64,000 bases of DNA from Sphingorhabdus lacus (lineage in GTDB: Bacteria > Pseudomonadota > Alphaproteobacteria > Sphingomonadales > Sphingomonadaceae). The stretch spans positions 2,400,001 through 2,464,000 of the forward strand of contig NZ_CP035733.1 of NCBI RefSeq assembly GCF_009768975.1, given 5' to 3'. The notes beneath the pieces were generated by a model, which saw nothing but the letters and a program-made list of their open reading frames with translations, was not told the origin of the DNA and ran no database searches. The position numbers and the translations under genes are program-made. This document shows, in pieces, positions 8,498 to 16,962 of the stretch. The number at the start of each line of letters is the position of its first letter. Position 1 is the first letter of the stretch.

Positions 8498-9207
8498 TAA
8501 GCAGGTTCCCGTTCGCGGACAGTCCGGAACTCGATCTTCTTGTCATAGGGCGCGCCGATGATCATGCGCTGCACATAGACGCCCGGCAGGTGGATGCAGT
8601 CCGGATCAAGAGTGCCGACCGGCACTACTTCTTCAACCTCGACCACGCACACCTTGCCGCAGGTTGCGGCGGGCAGATTAAAATTGCGCGCCGTCTTGCG
8701 AAAAACAAGGTTGCCGCTCTCGTCGGCTTTCCATGCTTTCACCAACGCCAGGTCCGCAAAAATTCCGCGTTCAAGGATATATTCCTCCCCGCCAAATTCT
8801 TTGACCTCTTTGCCTTCGGCCACAAGGGTCCCTACGCCCGTCTTAGTGTAAAATCCGGGAATGCCTGCGCCGCCTGCACGCATCCGTTCGGCAAGCGTCC
8901 CTTGCGGGCAGAATTCAACCTCAAGCTCACCGGCCAGATATTGCCGCTCAAACTCTTTATTCTCGCCCACATAAGACGAGATCATCTTCTTCACCTGCTT
9001 TGTGCGCAGAAGCTTACCGATGCCTTCATTGTCGATACCGGCATTGTTCGACACAAAGGTCAGGCCGGTCACCCCGCTGTCGCGCACCGCATCAAGCAGC
9101 CTTTCGGGCAATCCGCAGAGACCGAAGCCGCCGCTGGCAATCAAGATGTCGTTTTTCAAAAGGCCATCGAGCGCCGAAGCCGCGTCGGGGAAAAGTTTTT
9201 TCGCCAT
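8497..9207 (-). CDS. scoA: 3-oxoacid CoA-transferase, subunit A
   Basis: A 236-residue alpha subunit, near the usual family length. GGFGLCGLPE (about residues 26-35), the GxGxxG-like CoA-binding region, and PQGTLAERMRAGGAGIPGFYT (about 100-120) are diagnostic. It pairs with ScoB to activate acetoacetate-type acids with CoA. It leads a five-gene overlapping string (scoA, membrane protein, phosphatase, DUF5076, scoB). It lies 42 bases downstream of the HAD hydrolase. Confidence 0.93.
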   Translation of the reverse strand: MAKKLFPDAASALDGLLKNDILIASGGFGLCGLPERLLDAVRDSGVTGLTFVSNNAGIDNEGIGKLLRTKQVKKMISSYVGENKEFERQYLAGELEVEFCPQGTLAERMRAGGAGIPGFYTKTGVGTLVAEGKEVKEFGGEEYILERGIFADLALVKAWKADESGNLVFRKTARNFNLPAATCGKVCVVEVEEVVPVGTLDPDCIHLPGVYVQRMIIGAPYDKKIEFRTVREREPA

Positions 9208-9249
9208 GAAATGCTCCAGTAATGTGGGAGAGACGGAACGCTATATCGC

Positions 9250-9909
9250 CTAGCCGCCAACCGGTCCAAAGGTCAACGCCAATAGCGCACCAAGTTCGTC
9301 CAACGCCTGTTCGCCGCTGGTGACCTTGATCGCCGCCATGCCCAATTGGGCGGCGGGTTTGCAGTTGATGCCCAGGTCATCGAGATAAATGCAGGCCGAA
9401 GGTTCCACAGCCAACGCCGCGCACATCATTTCGTAAATGCGCGGATCGGGCTTGCGAACACCAGCCTTTGAGCTTTCGATAACATGGTCGAACCGGGCCA
9501 TGATCGATTCCACCGCCCGCGCCTTGTCCCCGTCTGCAGCCATGCCCGCGCCGTGTCCGGCCCGCACATTATTGGTGATGCACCCCAGCGCCAGCCCCTC
9601 GCGCTTCAACTGGTCGAGTGCGGCCACCATCGCGGGACGGATGTCACCTGCGAGGCAGGCAATTACTGACGCTCCGTCAAGGCTATGGCCCAAGGTTTCT
9701 GCCTCCTGCCGGAACAGCGCATCAAACATCTCGGCGTCAATTTCGGCACGCTCGAATTTCGCCCAGGCATTGTTATCGGGATCGGTCGAATTGACCTTGC
9801 GCACAAAATCGCGGGGCAAGCCACGTTCGGCTTCCATCCGGTTGAACGCCTCAAAAGGGGACGAGGTGATGACCCCGCCGAAGTCGAAAATAACCGTATT
9901 AAATGCCAT
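9250..9909 (-). CDS. HAD-IA family hydrolase
   Basis: A 219-residue cytosolic phosphatase-like protein. Motif I is VIFDFGGV with nucleophile D9, motif II lies in LGCITNNV, the lysine of motif III in SKAGVRKPDP, and motif IV in IYLDDLGINCKPA. This is the subfamily IA/YihX-like pattern; the human ACAD10 N-terminal domain shows the same style. The substrate is unknown. The start at 9909 has GAGGG upstream and is 8 bases after the VIT-family stop. Confidence 0.85.
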   Translation of the reverse strand: MAFNTVIFDFGGVITSSPFEAFNRMEAERGLPRDFVRKVNSTDPDNNAWAKFERAEIDAEMFDALFRQEAETLGHSLDGASVIACLAGDIRPAMVAALDQLKREGLALGCITNNVRAGHGAGMAADGDKARAVESIMARFDHVIESSKAGVRKPDPRIYEMMCAALAVEPSACIYLDDLGINCKPAAQLGMAAIKVTSGEQALDELGALLALTFGPVGG

Positions 9910-9917
9910 AGACCCTC

Positions 9918-10613
9918 TTACGCGACGCTGGTGCCAAAGAGCGACCCGATAGCCGCAGTCGCCGCCATGGCAAAAGCACCCCAGAAGGTCACGCGTAAAA
10001 CCGCTTTGCCAATAGGCGCCCCGCCTGCTTTTGCACCGATCGCTCCCAACAGTGCCAGAAACAGCAAGGCCGCGATGGACACCGACCATGTGAGCGTAGA
10101 TGCGGAGGATAGTGGCACCATGGCGAGGGGGAGCGATGCACCCACCGCAAAGGACGCAGCCGACGCCAGCGCAGCTTGCACCGGACGGGCAGACGTGTGG
10201 GCGGCCATTCCCAATTCATCGCGCAAATGCGTGGCCAGCGCATCATGTGCGGTCAGCTTATCAGCGACTTGTTCGGCCAAAGCACGATCAAGGCCGCGCG
10301 CTTCGTAAATGCCGACCAGTTCCTCCCGTTCCTTCTCCGGAATGGTTTCCAGTTCCAGCTTCTCCCGCACGCGGTCGGCGCTTTCGGTATCGGCCTGCGA
10401 GCTTACGGACACATATTCACCAGCCGCCATCGACATTGCTCCTGCGACCAACCCCGCGATGCCGGTTAACAGCACATTGGCGGGACTTGCCTGCGCCGCA
10501 GCGACGCCGACGATCAGGCTGGCGGTGGAGACAATGCCGTCATTGGCGCCCAGCACCGATGCACGGAGCCAACCGATACGGTCGATCAAATGGGCTTCCT
10601 TGTGCCTCGGCAT
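9918..10613 (-). CDS. VIT1/CCC1-family Fe2+/Mn2+ transporter
   Basis: A 231-residue membrane protein with five predicted helices: two before and three after a cytosolic charged insert (about residues 70-135). The first helix contains ASVLGANDGIVSTASLIVGVAA and the second GLVAGAMSMAAGEYVSVSSQ, which are the family signatures. CCC1/VIT proteins export iron or manganese from the cytosol; the acidic insert (EREELVGIYEARG) is expected to bind metal. It is 15 bases downstream of the SMP-30 gene. Confidence 0.9.
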   Translation of the reverse strand: MPRHKEAHLIDRIGWLRASVLGANDGIVSTASLIVGVAAAQASPANVLLTGIAGLVAGAMSMAAGEYVSVSSQADTESADRVREKLELETIPEKEREELVGIYEARGLDRALAEQVADKLTAHDALATHLRDELGMAAHTSARPVQAALASAASFAVGASLPLAMVPLSSASTLTWSVSIAALLFLALLGAIGAKAGGAPIGKAVLRVTFWGAFAMAATAAIGSLFGTSVA

Positions 10614-10628
10614 GCGACCTGTTCCTTT

Positions 10629-11549
10629 TCAATAGTTGAGCTTCAAACCCGGTCGTGCCCATCGTGTTTTGACCAGCCGCCCGCTGCCCGAAAGGCAGAT
10701 ATAGGCATCGCGCATATCTTCACCGCCGAATGCGATATTAGTGGTGAAGATGTCATCGGTAGCCACAAATTCGACCAGTTCGCCCTCTGGCGAAATCACG
10801 CTGATCCCGCATTCGCCGATGGTGGCGACGCAGATGTTGCCATTGGCTTCCATGCCGAGGCTGTCGAAAAATTTATAACCCGCCGGGCGATAGACCGGAA
10901 TGCCAGGTCCTCCCGGTCCTGCATCCGCCGCAACCTTGCCGGGGGCGGTAATGTTGAACTTCATCAGACGGCATGTGTAGGTTTCTGCCGCATAGAGCGT
11001 CTTCCCGTCGGGCGAGAGTCCCACGCCATTGGGGTTGTTCGACGGAAATATGACCTCTTCCAGATGGCTGCCGTCGGCCTTTGCATAAAAGATGCCGACA
11101 ATGTCATGGCACCGTTTGGCATAATCGACCTTGCCATGGTCGGTGAACCAGAAGCCGCCATGTTCGTCGAACACAATGTCATTTGGCCCGCGCAGCGTGC
11201 AACCGAAATCGCCCGACTTGTAGAGGACTTCTACCGCGCCTGTATCGAGATCGATCCGCTCGATCCGTCCGCCCGAATAATCTTTCGCGATGCCACGCGG
11301 TGCCAGAAAACCGTTTGAATCGAGATATTCAAAGCCGCCATTGTTGCAGCAATATAGCTTGCCGTTCGGTCCCATCGCCAGCCCGTTGGGCCCGCCGCCC
11401 GTTTTGGCGACCACAGACTTGCTGCCGTCTGGTGCAATGCGGGTGATTTGGCCGGACGCGATTTCGACGAGGATGATGCTGCCATCGGGCAGGATGACCG
11501 GTCCTTCGGGAAAGCGCAAACCATCTGCAACAAGTTCAAAATCGGCCAT
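10629..11549 (-). CDS. SMP-30/gluconolactonase/LRE family protein
   Basis: A 306-residue six-bladed beta-propeller. The metal-site residues of the family are visible: Glu in LRFPEGPV (residue 16 area), Asn in RGPNDIVFD, Asn in SNNPNGVGLSPDG and Asp in KFFDSLGMEANGN. Members are calcium- or zinc-dependent lactonases acting on sugar lactones. No sugar catabolic partner lies beside it, so the physiological substrate is open. Confidence 0.88.
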   Translation of the reverse strand: MADFELVADGLRFPEGPVILPDGSIILVEIASGQITRIAPDGSKSVVAKTGGGPNGLAMGPNGKLYCCNNGGFEYLDSNGFLAPRGIAKDYSGGRIERIDLDTGAVEVLYKSGDFGCTLRGPNDIVFDEHGGFWFTDHGKVDYAKRCHDIVGIFYAKADGSHLEEVIFPSNNPNGVGLSPDGKTLYAAETYTCRLMKFNITAPGKVAADAGPGGPGIPVYRPAGYKFFDSLGMEANGNICVATIGECGISVISPEGELVEFVATDDIFTTNIAFGGEDMRDAYICLSGSGRLVKTRWARPGLKLNY

Positions 11550-11591
11550 TATGTCTCCTCTCTCTCCCGCGTTTCCAATTTCGCGGCTATT

Positions 11592-12200
11592 CTATTTCGA
11601 CGGCGCCTTCCGTTCATCGGGCTCGCGCTTCGGCGCCGAGCTGTCTCCTTCGCCCAGTGCAATCTGCATATACACACTATCCAGCCAGCGTCCGAACTTT
11701 CGTCCGACGCTGCGCATCCGGCCCGCATGTTCAAAGCCCATTTTGCCATGCAACGCCACAGAGGCCGGCTCCCCGCCCCCGATCACGGCAATCATCTGGC
11801 GAAATCCGAAGGCGGTGGATTGCGTAATCAACGCAGCGAGCAATTGCGATCCGATCCCCTGCCCCACATGATCCGACCGGACATAAATCGAATCCTCGCA
11901 GGCAAATCCATAGGCGGGGCGGTCGCGAAATTGCGACGCATAGGCATATCCGACAATTTCAGACCCCCGCGTTGCGACAAGGAACGGCCATCCTTTTTCC
12001 CTGATGTCCCTTATTTTCTCTTCGGTTTCTGCCACCGTGCGGGGCACGGTATCAAAGCTGGCACTGCCACTTTCGACATGCGCGGCGTAAATTGCCGCAA
12101 GCGCCGCTGCGTCGCCAACTTCGGCCGACCGAAGTACGCAACTGCCCGCACCAGATTCCCCCGTTTCCATGCGGAAGGGCTGACATAGAATAACCGACAT
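11592..12200 (-). CDS. GNAT acetyltransferase, phosphinothricin acetyltransferase-like
   Basis: A 202-residue protein with a complete GNAT fold: RSAEVGDAAALAAIYAAHVE in alpha1, YAYASQFRDRPAYGFACEDSIYV, the acetyl-CoA loop V-G-Q-G-I-G-S, and LHGKMGFEHAGRMRSVGRKFGRW in motif B. This is the PAT/MnaT-like layout, which N-acetylates amino-acid-like compounds. AAAGGA six bases upstream supports the ATG at 12200. A Ser/Lys/Glu-rich tail of about 20 residues extends past the fold. Confidence 0.85.
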   Translation of the reverse strand: MSVILCQPFRMETGESGAGSCVLRSAEVGDAAALAAIYAAHVESGSASFDTVPRTVAETEEKIRDIREKGWPFLVATRGSEIVGYAYASQFRDRPAYGFACEDSIYVRSDHVGQGIGSQLLAALITQSTAFGFRQMIAVIGGGEPASVALHGKMGFEHAGRMRSVGRKFGRWLDSVYMQIALGEGDSSAPKREPDERKAPSK

Positions 12201-12234
12201 GAAAAGTCCTTTAGCGCATCTGCCTGCGCGAAAT

Positions 12235-12248
12235 TTGACGTCGATCAA
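12235..12248. promoter_or_regulatory. FNR/FixK-like box upstream of the universal stress protein
   Basis: TTGACGTCGATCAA is a perfect TTGA-N6-TCAA dyad, the consensus recognised by FNR/FixK/Crp-type oxygen regulators. It lies 83 bases before the universal stress protein ATG, so a class II promoter centred at about -41 would start near 12283. Universal stress proteins are classic FNR/FixK targets. Binding is inferred. Confidence 0.5.
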
Positions 12249-12330
12249 CGAACCGGCCGGAAAAGGGAGTAGCATGTCTTTGTGAAGCCGACTCACCCCC
12301 CTTTGTCGGCACAAATGGAAGGAAATGGCG

Positions 12331-13140
12331 ATGAAATCGATCATGGTACATGCAGGCAGCGATTCCGGCTTCGAAGGCCGGTTGCAGGTTGCGCTGGATC
12401 TCGCACGACGGTTCAATGGACATCTCTCCCTGATTTTGCCCCGCCCTCCGCAGGACTATGTCGCGTTCGACATGTTCGGTGGCGCGCATTTCATTTCCGA
12501 AGCCTTTGATGCAGCAGAGAAAGAGCGGGCAAAGATGCAGGCCGGCGTTGACGCGCATCTGAAAGTCGAAGGCCTGCCATGGGACTGGCAGATTTTCGAC
12601 GGCACCATTGTCGATGCCCTCGTCAACGCCGCCCGTTTGGGGGACATTCTGGTCATGTCGCTCGACGATACCGCAGCCCGTGTGGGTGGTCAGGGTCGCG
12701 CGCTGGTCAGTGATGTCGTCACTGCGTCGCGCACGCCCGTTTTGGCCGTGCCCCTGTCGTGCAAGAGCCTATCTTTTGACCGGGCCATGGTCGCCTATGA
12801 TGGCGGCTTTGAAGCAGCGAACGCCGTGCGTGCAGCGCGGCCCCTGCTTGCCGAGGCGAGCGCAGTCAGGATTGCCGAGGTTGAAGCGGCGCCCGACGAG
12901 TTCCCGGTCACAGACGTTGCAGCCTATCTGTCACGACACGGCGTCAATGCGGAAATTGCCGTCGCGGCCAAAGGCGATGTCAGTATCGAAGAGCGCCTGT
13001 TGGCCGAAGCGAAAGACTGGCGTCCCGATTATCTCGTAATGGGTGCCTACGGCCATGGCCGCTGGCGGGAGGCAATCTTCGGCGGCGTAACGCGGTTCCT
13101 CTTGGCCGAAATCGGCGTGCCCGTTCTGCTCGCCCATTGA
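12331..13140 (+). CDS. Universal stress protein, tandem UspA domains
   Basis: A 269-residue protein with two Usp domains (about 1-140 and 145-269). The second holds the ATP-binding pattern GAYGHGRWREAIFGGVTRFLL near the C-terminus; the first lacks a clear copy. I prefer the ATG at 12331 because GGAAGGA ends 7 bases upstream; the ATG at 12325 is too close to that site. The FNR/FixK-like box upstream suggests induction under low oxygen. The role is stress survival, with no defined reaction. Confidence 0.88.
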   Translation: MKSIMVHAGSDSGFEGRLQVALDLARRFNGHLSLILPRPPQDYVAFDMFGGAHFISEAFDAAEKERAKMQAGVDAHLKVEGLPWDWQIFDGTIVDALVNAARLGDILVMSLDDTAARVGGQGRALVSDVVTASRTPVLAVPLSCKSLSFDRAMVAYDGGFEAANAVRAARPLLAEASAVRIAEVEAAPDEFPVTDVAAYLSRHGVNAEIAVAAKGDVSIEERLLAEAKDWRPDYLVMGAYGHGRWREAIFGGVTRFLLAEIGVPVLLAH

Positions 13141-13198
13141 TAACCATATTGGCATTCATCCCCCGGCGTGGCAGGTAAGCCGCATCGGGGGATAGGGT

Positions 13199-14527
13199 AT
13201 GGATAAAGACACAATGGCGGCCAGCCGGCCCATGGGGTTCTGGATGGCGCTCGCCCTCGTAATGGGGAGCATGATTGGCTCGGGCGTATTTCTATTGCCC
13301 GCCAGCCTCGCGCCGCTCGGCTGGAATTCTGCTTTTGGCTGGCTAATCACGGTGGCGGGCGCACTTTGCGTCGCGGCGGTCTTTGGAAAGCTGAGCCGGA
13401 TCCTGCCCAAAGCCGGCGGACCCTATGCCTATTCCCGTGCCGCCTTCGGTGACGGCGCAGGCTTTGCCATTGCCTGGGCCTATTGGATCTCCATGTGGGT
13501 TGGCAACGCCGCCATCGCCACCGGCGCGGTCAGTTATCTCAGCCAGCTTTTCCCTGTGTTGGGCGAACCCGGTATTTCGGCGGCGACCACGGTGGCGATC
13601 GTCTGGACATTCACGTTGATCAATATCAGCGGCACGAAGCTGGCCGGACAGGTCCAGCTTGTGTGGACCATCATCAAGATCATACCGCTGATCGCGGTGA
13701 TCGGCCTTGCCGCCTATGTCCTGACGCAACAGGGCATCGCCGTCGTGCGCCCATTTGCGACTCAGGACCTGTCCTTGTCGGCTATTTCGGCGGCCACGAT
13801 CCTGACACTTTGGGCGATGCTGGGGTTGGAGACAGCGACCGTTCCGGCGGATAAGGTGGAAAATGCGGAGCGCACCATCGGACGGGCGACACTGCTCGGC
13901 ACCGGCGGTGCAGGGCTGGTCTACATATTGGTCTGCTCAGCCGTCGTCCTGATGCTACCGGCCGCATTGACCGCAGCCTCGCCAGCGCCCTTTGCGCTGT
14001 TTGTCGAAACCTTTGGCGGCGCGAATGCAGGGACGGCGATTGCCGCCTTCGGTGCAATCAGCGCACTCGGCGCGCTCAACGGGTGGGTCATGTGCCAAGG
14101 GGAATTGCCCGCCGCGATGGCGCGCGATGGCATGTTCCCCGCCTTTATGGGGAAAGCAGCCCCCAATGGCACACCACGCAACGCCCATCTTTTCACAACC
14201 TGCCTTTTGACTGTCGTCATCCTGATGAACAGCAGCCGGTCGCTGTCTGCAATGTTCGAATTTCTGATCGTCCTCACAACGGCCATCGTATTGGTCATGT
14301 ATTTCGGCTGCGCTGCTGCTGCCGCACGCCTGATGATGCGCGGCCAGATCCCCGCGACCAAGGGGTTCACCGCGATCATCCTGTTCGCCATGCTTTATTC
14401 GCTGTGGACCATTTACGGCGCAGGGTGGGAGGCCTTGGGATGGGGGATCGCCTTGCTGTTTGCCGGGCTGCCGACTTTCTGGCTGATGAAAATTTCCCTC
14501 GCGCGGGGTTCCCATAGCGCGCCCTGA
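13199..14527 (+). CDS. APC-family amino acid permease, AdiC-like
   Basis: A 442-residue membrane protein with about 12 helices. The broken first helix GSMIGSGVFLLPASLAPLG (about residues 23-41) is the substrate-binding signature of the APC superfamily. GPYAYSRAAFGDGAGFAIAW follows, and WAMLGLETATVPADKVENAERTIGRAT in the middle resembles arginine/agmatine and related antiporters. The substrate is not certain. It starts 58 bases after the stress protein, and a hairpin there overlaps its ribosome binding site. Confidence 0.87.
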   Translation: MDKDTMAASRPMGFWMALALVMGSMIGSGVFLLPASLAPLGWNSAFGWLITVAGALCVAAVFGKLSRILPKAGGPYAYSRAAFGDGAGFAIAWAYWISMWVGNAAIATGAVSYLSQLFPVLGEPGISAATTVAIVWTFTLINISGTKLAGQVQLVWTIIKIIPLIAVIGLAAYVLTQQGIAVVRPFATQDLSLSAISAATILTLWAMLGLETATVPADKVENAERTIGRATLLGTGGAGLVYILVCSAVVLMLPAALTAASPAPFALFVETFGGANAGTAIAAFGAISALGALNGWVMCQGELPAAMARDGMFPAFMGKAAPNGTPRNAHLFTTCLLTVVILMNSSRSLSAMFEFLIVLTTAIVLVMYFGCAAAAARLMMRGQIPATKGFTAIILFAMLYSLWTIYGAGWEALGWGIALLFAGLPTFWLMKISLARGSHSAP

Positions 14528-14568
14528 GGCCTACATGCCCCGCATAGAAAAAATTGCGGGATTTCCAA

Positions 14569-15996
14569 ATGAACAGCACAAGCGAACTCGGTATCTACAT
14601 CAACGGTAGCTGGCGGCGCGGCGAAGGTCGCGACATCCACAATGTCGTCAATCCGGCCACTGGAGCCGTGATTGCGGAATTGCCGCTGGCAACCGCCGCC
14701 GATCTGGACGAGGCACTAGACGCAACGGCCAAGGGATTCGCCCATTGGCGCGCCGTCGACGTTAATGAGCGCGCGGCAATTTTACACAAGGTTGCGGGAC
14801 TTATCCGTGAACGTGCCGAAGATATTGCAGTGCTGCTGACCACCGAGCAGGGCAAGCCATTGGCCGAAGCACGGACCGAAGTCCTGTCCTGCGCATCGCA
14901 ATTCGATTATTTCGCCGAAGAAGCCAAGCGCAGCTATGGCCGGGTTCTGGTGCGCCCCACAGGGCAGCGCTCGCTCGTCCTGAAACAACCCGTCGGGCCG
15001 GTAGCCGCCTTTTCCCCTTGGAACTTCCCGGTCAATCTGATGTGCAAGAAGATGGCCGCCGCGCTGGCCGCCGGATGCTCGATCATTGCCAAGCCGCCAG
15101 AAGAAACACCCCATTGCACCAGCGCGATCATGCAGTGCGTCATTGACGGCGGCGTTCCGGGCCATGTCGCCCAGTTGGTCTATGGCGTTCCCGATATGGT
15201 TAGCCGCCACCTCATTGCCTCACCGGTTATCCGCAAGGTCAGCTTCACAGGGTCGGTACCTGTCGGCAAACATCTGTTGAAGCTGGCGGCTGACGGCGTG
15301 AAGCGTACCACAATGGAGCTGGGCGGACACGCCCCTGTCCTGGTATTCGACGATTGCGATCTGGAAAAAGCCATCAAGCTGTCGTCCACGCAGAAGTTCC
15401 GGAATGCCGGACAGGTCTGCATTTCGCCAACGCGCTTTTATGTGCAGGAAGGCATTTATGACCGGTTCGTCGCCGGCTTTGCCGAAGCAACGAAGAAGGT
15501 GCAGATGGGCAACGGCCTCGATGCGAGCACCATCATGGGTCCGCTCGCCAATGATCGCCGTCCGCCCACCATTGAAAAGCTGGTGCGCGATGCCACCGAC
15601 AAAGGGGCAAAATTGCTCGCTGGCGGCGAACGTGGCGAAGGTGGCTATTTCTATCAGCCCACCGTGCTGGCCGATGTTCCGATGACAGCCGACATCATGA
15701 CGGACGAGCCCTTTGGCCCCGTTGCGTTGATCCGGCCCTTCAAGGATTTTGACGAGGCCATTGCGCAGGCCAATCGCCTGCCCTTCGGTTTGGCGGCCTA
15801 TGCCTTTACCGAAAATGCCCGGCAGGCCAATCTGGTCGCCGACGCGCTCGACACAGGCATGGTCGGCCTGAACAGCTTTGTCATCTCGATGCCGGACGCG
15901 CCCTTTGGCGGGGTAAAAGAATCCGGATTTGGTAGCGAAGGCGGACCCGAGGGCCTCGACAGCTATTATGTCACCAAGGCGGTGCACCAATATTGA
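14569..15996 (+). CDS. gabD: NAD(P)-dependent succinate-semialdehyde dehydrogenase
   Basis: A 475-residue aldehyde dehydrogenase. E250 (MELGGHAPV) and C284 (FRNAGQVCISPTRF) are the general base and nucleophile, and PWNFPVNLMCKKMAAALAAGC is the cofactor-binding region. It resembles GabD-type SSADH, which turns succinate semialdehyde into succinate; substrate assignment within ALDHs is always less sure than the family. The ATG at 14569 is preferred over an upstream in-frame TTG at 14554, because GCGGGA is well spaced. The stop overlaps the next start as TTGA. Confidence 0.82.
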   Translation: MNSTSELGIYINGSWRRGEGRDIHNVVNPATGAVIAELPLATAADLDEALDATAKGFAHWRAVDVNERAAILHKVAGLIRERAEDIAVLLTTEQGKPLAEARTEVLSCASQFDYFAEEAKRSYGRVLVRPTGQRSLVLKQPVGPVAAFSPWNFPVNLMCKKMAAALAAGCSIIAKPPEETPHCTSAIMQCVIDGGVPGHVAQLVYGVPDMVSRHLIASPVIRKVSFTGSVPVGKHLLKLAADGVKRTTMELGGHAPVLVFDDCDLEKAIKLSSTQKFRNAGQVCISPTRFYVQEGIYDRFVAGFAEATKKVQMGNGLDASTIMGPLANDRRPPTIEKLVRDATDKGAKLLAGGERGEGGYFYQPTVLADVPMTADIMTDEPFGPVALIRPFKDFDEAIAQANRLPFGLAAYAFTENARQANLVADALDTGMVGLNSFVISMPDAPFGGVKESGFGSEGGPEGLDSYYVTKAVHQY

Positions 15997-16349
15997 TTAA
16001 AAGGCGGCTTTATCTCGCAGCCGGCTTCACATCGGTAGCACTGGGAACCTTGGGCACGGTTTTACCCTTGTTGCCCACGGTGCCGTTCATGATTTTGGCC
16101 GCCTTTTGCTTCGCGCGCAGCAGCCCGGCGCTTGAGGCGCGTCTGATGAACCACCCCCATTTTGGCCACCATCTGGTCGCTTGGCGGGAAAAGGGCGTTG
16201 TGTCGCGGCGGGCGAAATGGTCCGCCGCAACCGCTTTTGCCATCAGTATCGCGATCAGCCTTGCGACCCTGCCGCTACCATGGTCGTTGATCCCGCTGGG
16301 CGTCGCGGTGGTTTCCCTAACGTGGATCTGGCGGAGGCCCGAAGCCTGA
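15993..16349 (+). CDS. YbaN/DUF454 family inner-membrane protein
   Basis: A 118-residue protein with two or three helices. The opening IKRRLYLAAGFTSVALGTLGTVLPLLPTVPFMILAAFCFARSSP region is the DUF454 signature, followed by the conserved NHPHFGHHLVAWREKGVVSRRAKW loop. Its function is unknown. The only start that keeps the signature is the TTG at 15993, overlapping the gabD stop as TTGA. Its stop is 3 bases from the convergent crtZ stop. Confidence 0.85.
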   Translation: MIKRRLYLAAGFTSVALGTLGTVLPLLPTVPFMILAAFCFARSSPALEARLMNHPHFGHHLVAWREKGVVSRRAKWSAATAFAISIAISLATLPLPWSLIPLGVAVVSLTWIWRRPEA

Positions 16350-16352
16350 ATT

Positions 16353-16868
16353 TTAGAGAGCGGCGTCGCGGACCACGGCGATGCCTGCCTCGCGCTGGAC
16401 CTTCAATTCCGCCTTCAGCTTGGCCGGATCCCGCGCAAAGACAAAGCCGAAGCTGACGCCGCCTTCCTTGCCAATTGTCGCATGGTGCAGCTTGTGGGCC
16501 TGCACGAGCCGCTTGGCATAGCCGCTGCGCGGCACATATTTGAAGTAACGCTGATGCACCAAACCATCATGGACCACGGTATAGATGATTCCATAGAACA
16601 TGATGCCCAGGCCAACCCATGTCCCCGGCTCCCAGGCATTGGCGCCCAGAACAAGCGGGCTGCCGATGGCGAACATCGAAATGCTCATCACCGCGCCGAC
16701 AATCCCGTAAAGATCGTTTTTCTCAAGGACATTATCGTGCGGCTCGTGATGGTCACGGTGCCAACCCCAGCCCCAGCCATGCATGATATATTTATGGCTC
16801 GCCCACGCGACCCATTCCATCGCAAGGACGGTGGCAAGAATAATCAACAGAATGACCGGAATGCTCAT
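16353..16868 (-). CDS. crtZ: Beta-carotene hydroxylase CrtZ
   Basis: A 171-residue membrane di-iron hydroxylase. All histidine clusters of the fatty-acid-hydroxylase/CrtZ family are present: HKYIMH (about residues 25-30), HRDHH, HDGLVHQR and HKLHH. It adds 3/3'-hydroxyls to beta-ionone rings, giving zeaxanthin, which sphingomonads can take on to nostoxanthin. No other crt gene is in the window. A TATAAA-like -10 candidate on this strand lies at 16888-16893, in the divergent gap with leuC. Confidence 0.93.
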   Translation of the reverse strand: MSIPVILLIILATVLAMEWVAWASHKYIMHGWGWGWHRDHHEPHDNVLEKNDLYGIVGAVMSISMFAIGSPLVLGANAWEPGTWVGLGIMFYGIIYTVVHDGLVHQRYFKYVPRSGYAKRLVQAHKLHHATIGKEGGVSFGFVFARDPAKLKAELKVQREAGIAVVRDAAL

Positions 16869-16962
16869 TCGGCCTCTCTAGCGACTTTTTATAGGAGAAT
16901 GAAGTGCACAAGCAGTCGCCTCACTTGATTTCGCTGCAATCGCTTCTATGGCAACATTCATT

